This document shows positions 14,631-15,390 of a DNA stretch of 15,390 nt, one piece after another (the stretch's first letter is position 1; each line of letters opens with the position of its first letter). This stretch comes from JAZRUY01 sp045598845 (GTDB taxonomy: Bacteria > Verrucomicrobiota > Lentisphaeria > Victivallales > Victivallaceae). Below the pieces are notes generated by a model. The model saw only the letters and a program-made list of their open reading frames with translations, was not told where the DNA came from and made no database searches. The translations under genes and the position numbers were made by a program. The DNA lies in the NCBI GenBank assembly GCA_045598845.1, contig JAZRUY010000208.1, positions 1 through 15,390 of the forward strand. The letters are read 5' to 3'.

Positions 14631-15390
14631 TCAGTAGTTCTTCAAAACCGATTTCAAAATACCGAGCATACTGCTCACCTCGGAGACAGCGGTATGCGGG
14701 CTGAAACTGAAACGGAGCGAACTCCATAAGTCGGCGCCGCGGAGCCCGATCGCGCGCAATGCCGGAGACGGATTCCGGGATTCCGAGGAACAGGCGCTGC
14801 CGCTGGCAACCATCACTCCGGCGGCGGAAAGCATTCTCACCAGCACTCCGCCTTCTCCGCCGGGGACCAGCGCATGCACAATATACGGGGAAGCGCATTC
14901 TTCAGGCACCGTGCAGCGCACACGGGGACGGGACGGGAGTGATAATTCAGCGAGCCCGAGCCGCAAAATATGCGACAATGCCGTGATTCGGCTCAAATCG
15001 TTCTTCATCGAAGAACAACGTCCGACCGCGGCATCGGCCAAAGTCAGCGCCATGGCGGCATCGCAACGGCCGCAACGGTAATCAGTACGCCGGTAACGTT
15101 CGGCAAAAGAGAGCAAATCGTCCGCGCCGCGGAATTCCGGATTGATCAACAGCGCCGCGCCGCCCGGAGCGCCGAATTTGCGGCCGGAAACCGCTAAAAT
15201 ATCAAACGGAAAATCCAACGGCAATTTACAGGCGGCCTGCACCGCGTCCACTATCTTCACCGTATCCGGAGACAAACCTCGGAACAGGGCTGTAATGTCA
15301 TTTATGACTCCGAGTTCGCCGGCCACCGCGGAACAGGCGACGAATTCGCAATTATGTCCGGCAAAAGCACCGGCGGCGGTACGTCCGCAC
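14631..15390 (-). CDS. Cysteine desulfurase-like aminotransferase class V protein, divergent; 5' end outside window
   Basis: The C-terminal 252 residues of a NifS/IscS-family PLP protein are present. The frame is open to the right edge, so the GTG at 15326 is internal. Recognisable family parts are IVDAVQAACKLPLD (Asp for the PLP ring nitrogen, then Gln), SGRKFGAPGGAALLI with the PLP lysine, and the loop ASGSACSSESRNPSPALRAIGL with the persulfide cysteine. NifS enzymes take sulfur from cysteine for Fe-S clusters or other thio-cofactors. Several signatures are changed: the usual VNNE-G is AVAGELG, the usual S-x-HK is SGRK, and the GTxN phosphate motif is replaced by DYRCGRCD. It may therefore be a specialised or inactive paralogue. 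A terminator follows, separating it from tolB. Confidence 0.78.
   Translation of the reverse strand, partial: CGRTAAGAFAGHNCEFVACSAVAGELGVINDITALFRGLSPDTVKIVDAVQAACKLPLDFPFDILAVSGRKFGAPGGAALLINPEFRGADDLLSFAERYRRTDYRCGRCDAAMALTLADAAVGRCSSMKNDLSRITALSHILRLGLAELSLPSRPRVRCTVPEECASPYIVHALVPGGEGGVLVRMLSAAGVMVASGSACSSESRNPSPALRAIGLRGADLWSSLRFSFSPHTAVSEVSSMLGILKSVLKNY

Noticed and set aside
1..15390. Mobile elements, prophage, CRISPR or defence system
   Set aside because: No transposase, integrase, Cas or toxin-like protein, no spaced repeats and no marked shift in base composition; gene content is housekeeping.

Overview
The window suggests a GC-rich diderm bacterium outside the classical Proteobacteria. 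TolB and a LolA-like exported protein point to an outer membrane. Ribonuclease Y is the RNA-decay endonuclease typical of Firmicutes and many PVC/Fusobacteria-type lineages. I would guess Lentisphaerota/Victivallales or another PVC member, but no marker here is decisive. It reads as ordinary, densely packed chromosome. I see no transposase, integrase, phage gene, tRNA, rRNA or CRISPR array.

Left arm, plus strand (1-2994): a 5'-truncated sugar 1-kinase of the N-acetylhexosamine kinase type, a NifX/NifB-like metal-cofactor-domain protein with a His/Cys-rich tail, a short C_GCAxxG_C_C-family protein overlapping it by 8 bases, and nagA. A hairpin with a T-run at 3022-3050 ends this unit and separates it from the converging minus-strand genes. 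The kinase and NagA suggest amino-sugar use. The two small cysteine-rich genes between them are the odd element.

Centre, minus strand (3071-8701): reading in the direction of transcription, a possible promoter and an approximately 260-base structured leader (candidate 6S-like RNA), 5-formyltetrahydrofolate cyclo-ligase, ribonuclease Y and a strong terminator. These are followed by alanine racemase, a phosphomannomutase/phosphoglucomutase and a NUDIX hydrolase. The mutase stop and NUDIX start are directly adjacent.

Right arm, minus strand (8723-14585): a probable promoter, then tolB, folC, lon and a LolA-like exported protein with gaps of 4 and 15 bases and a 4-base overlap. This looks like one operon mixing envelope maintenance, folate polyglutamylation and proteolysis. 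Upstream of it, and ending in its own terminator, is the 3' part of a divergent cysteine desulfurase-like gene that runs off the right edge.

Three items stand out: the structured RNA candidate upstream of the cyclo-ligase gene, the metal/cysteine gene pair inside the amino-sugar operon, and the NifS-family protein that lacks several usual cofactor motifs.
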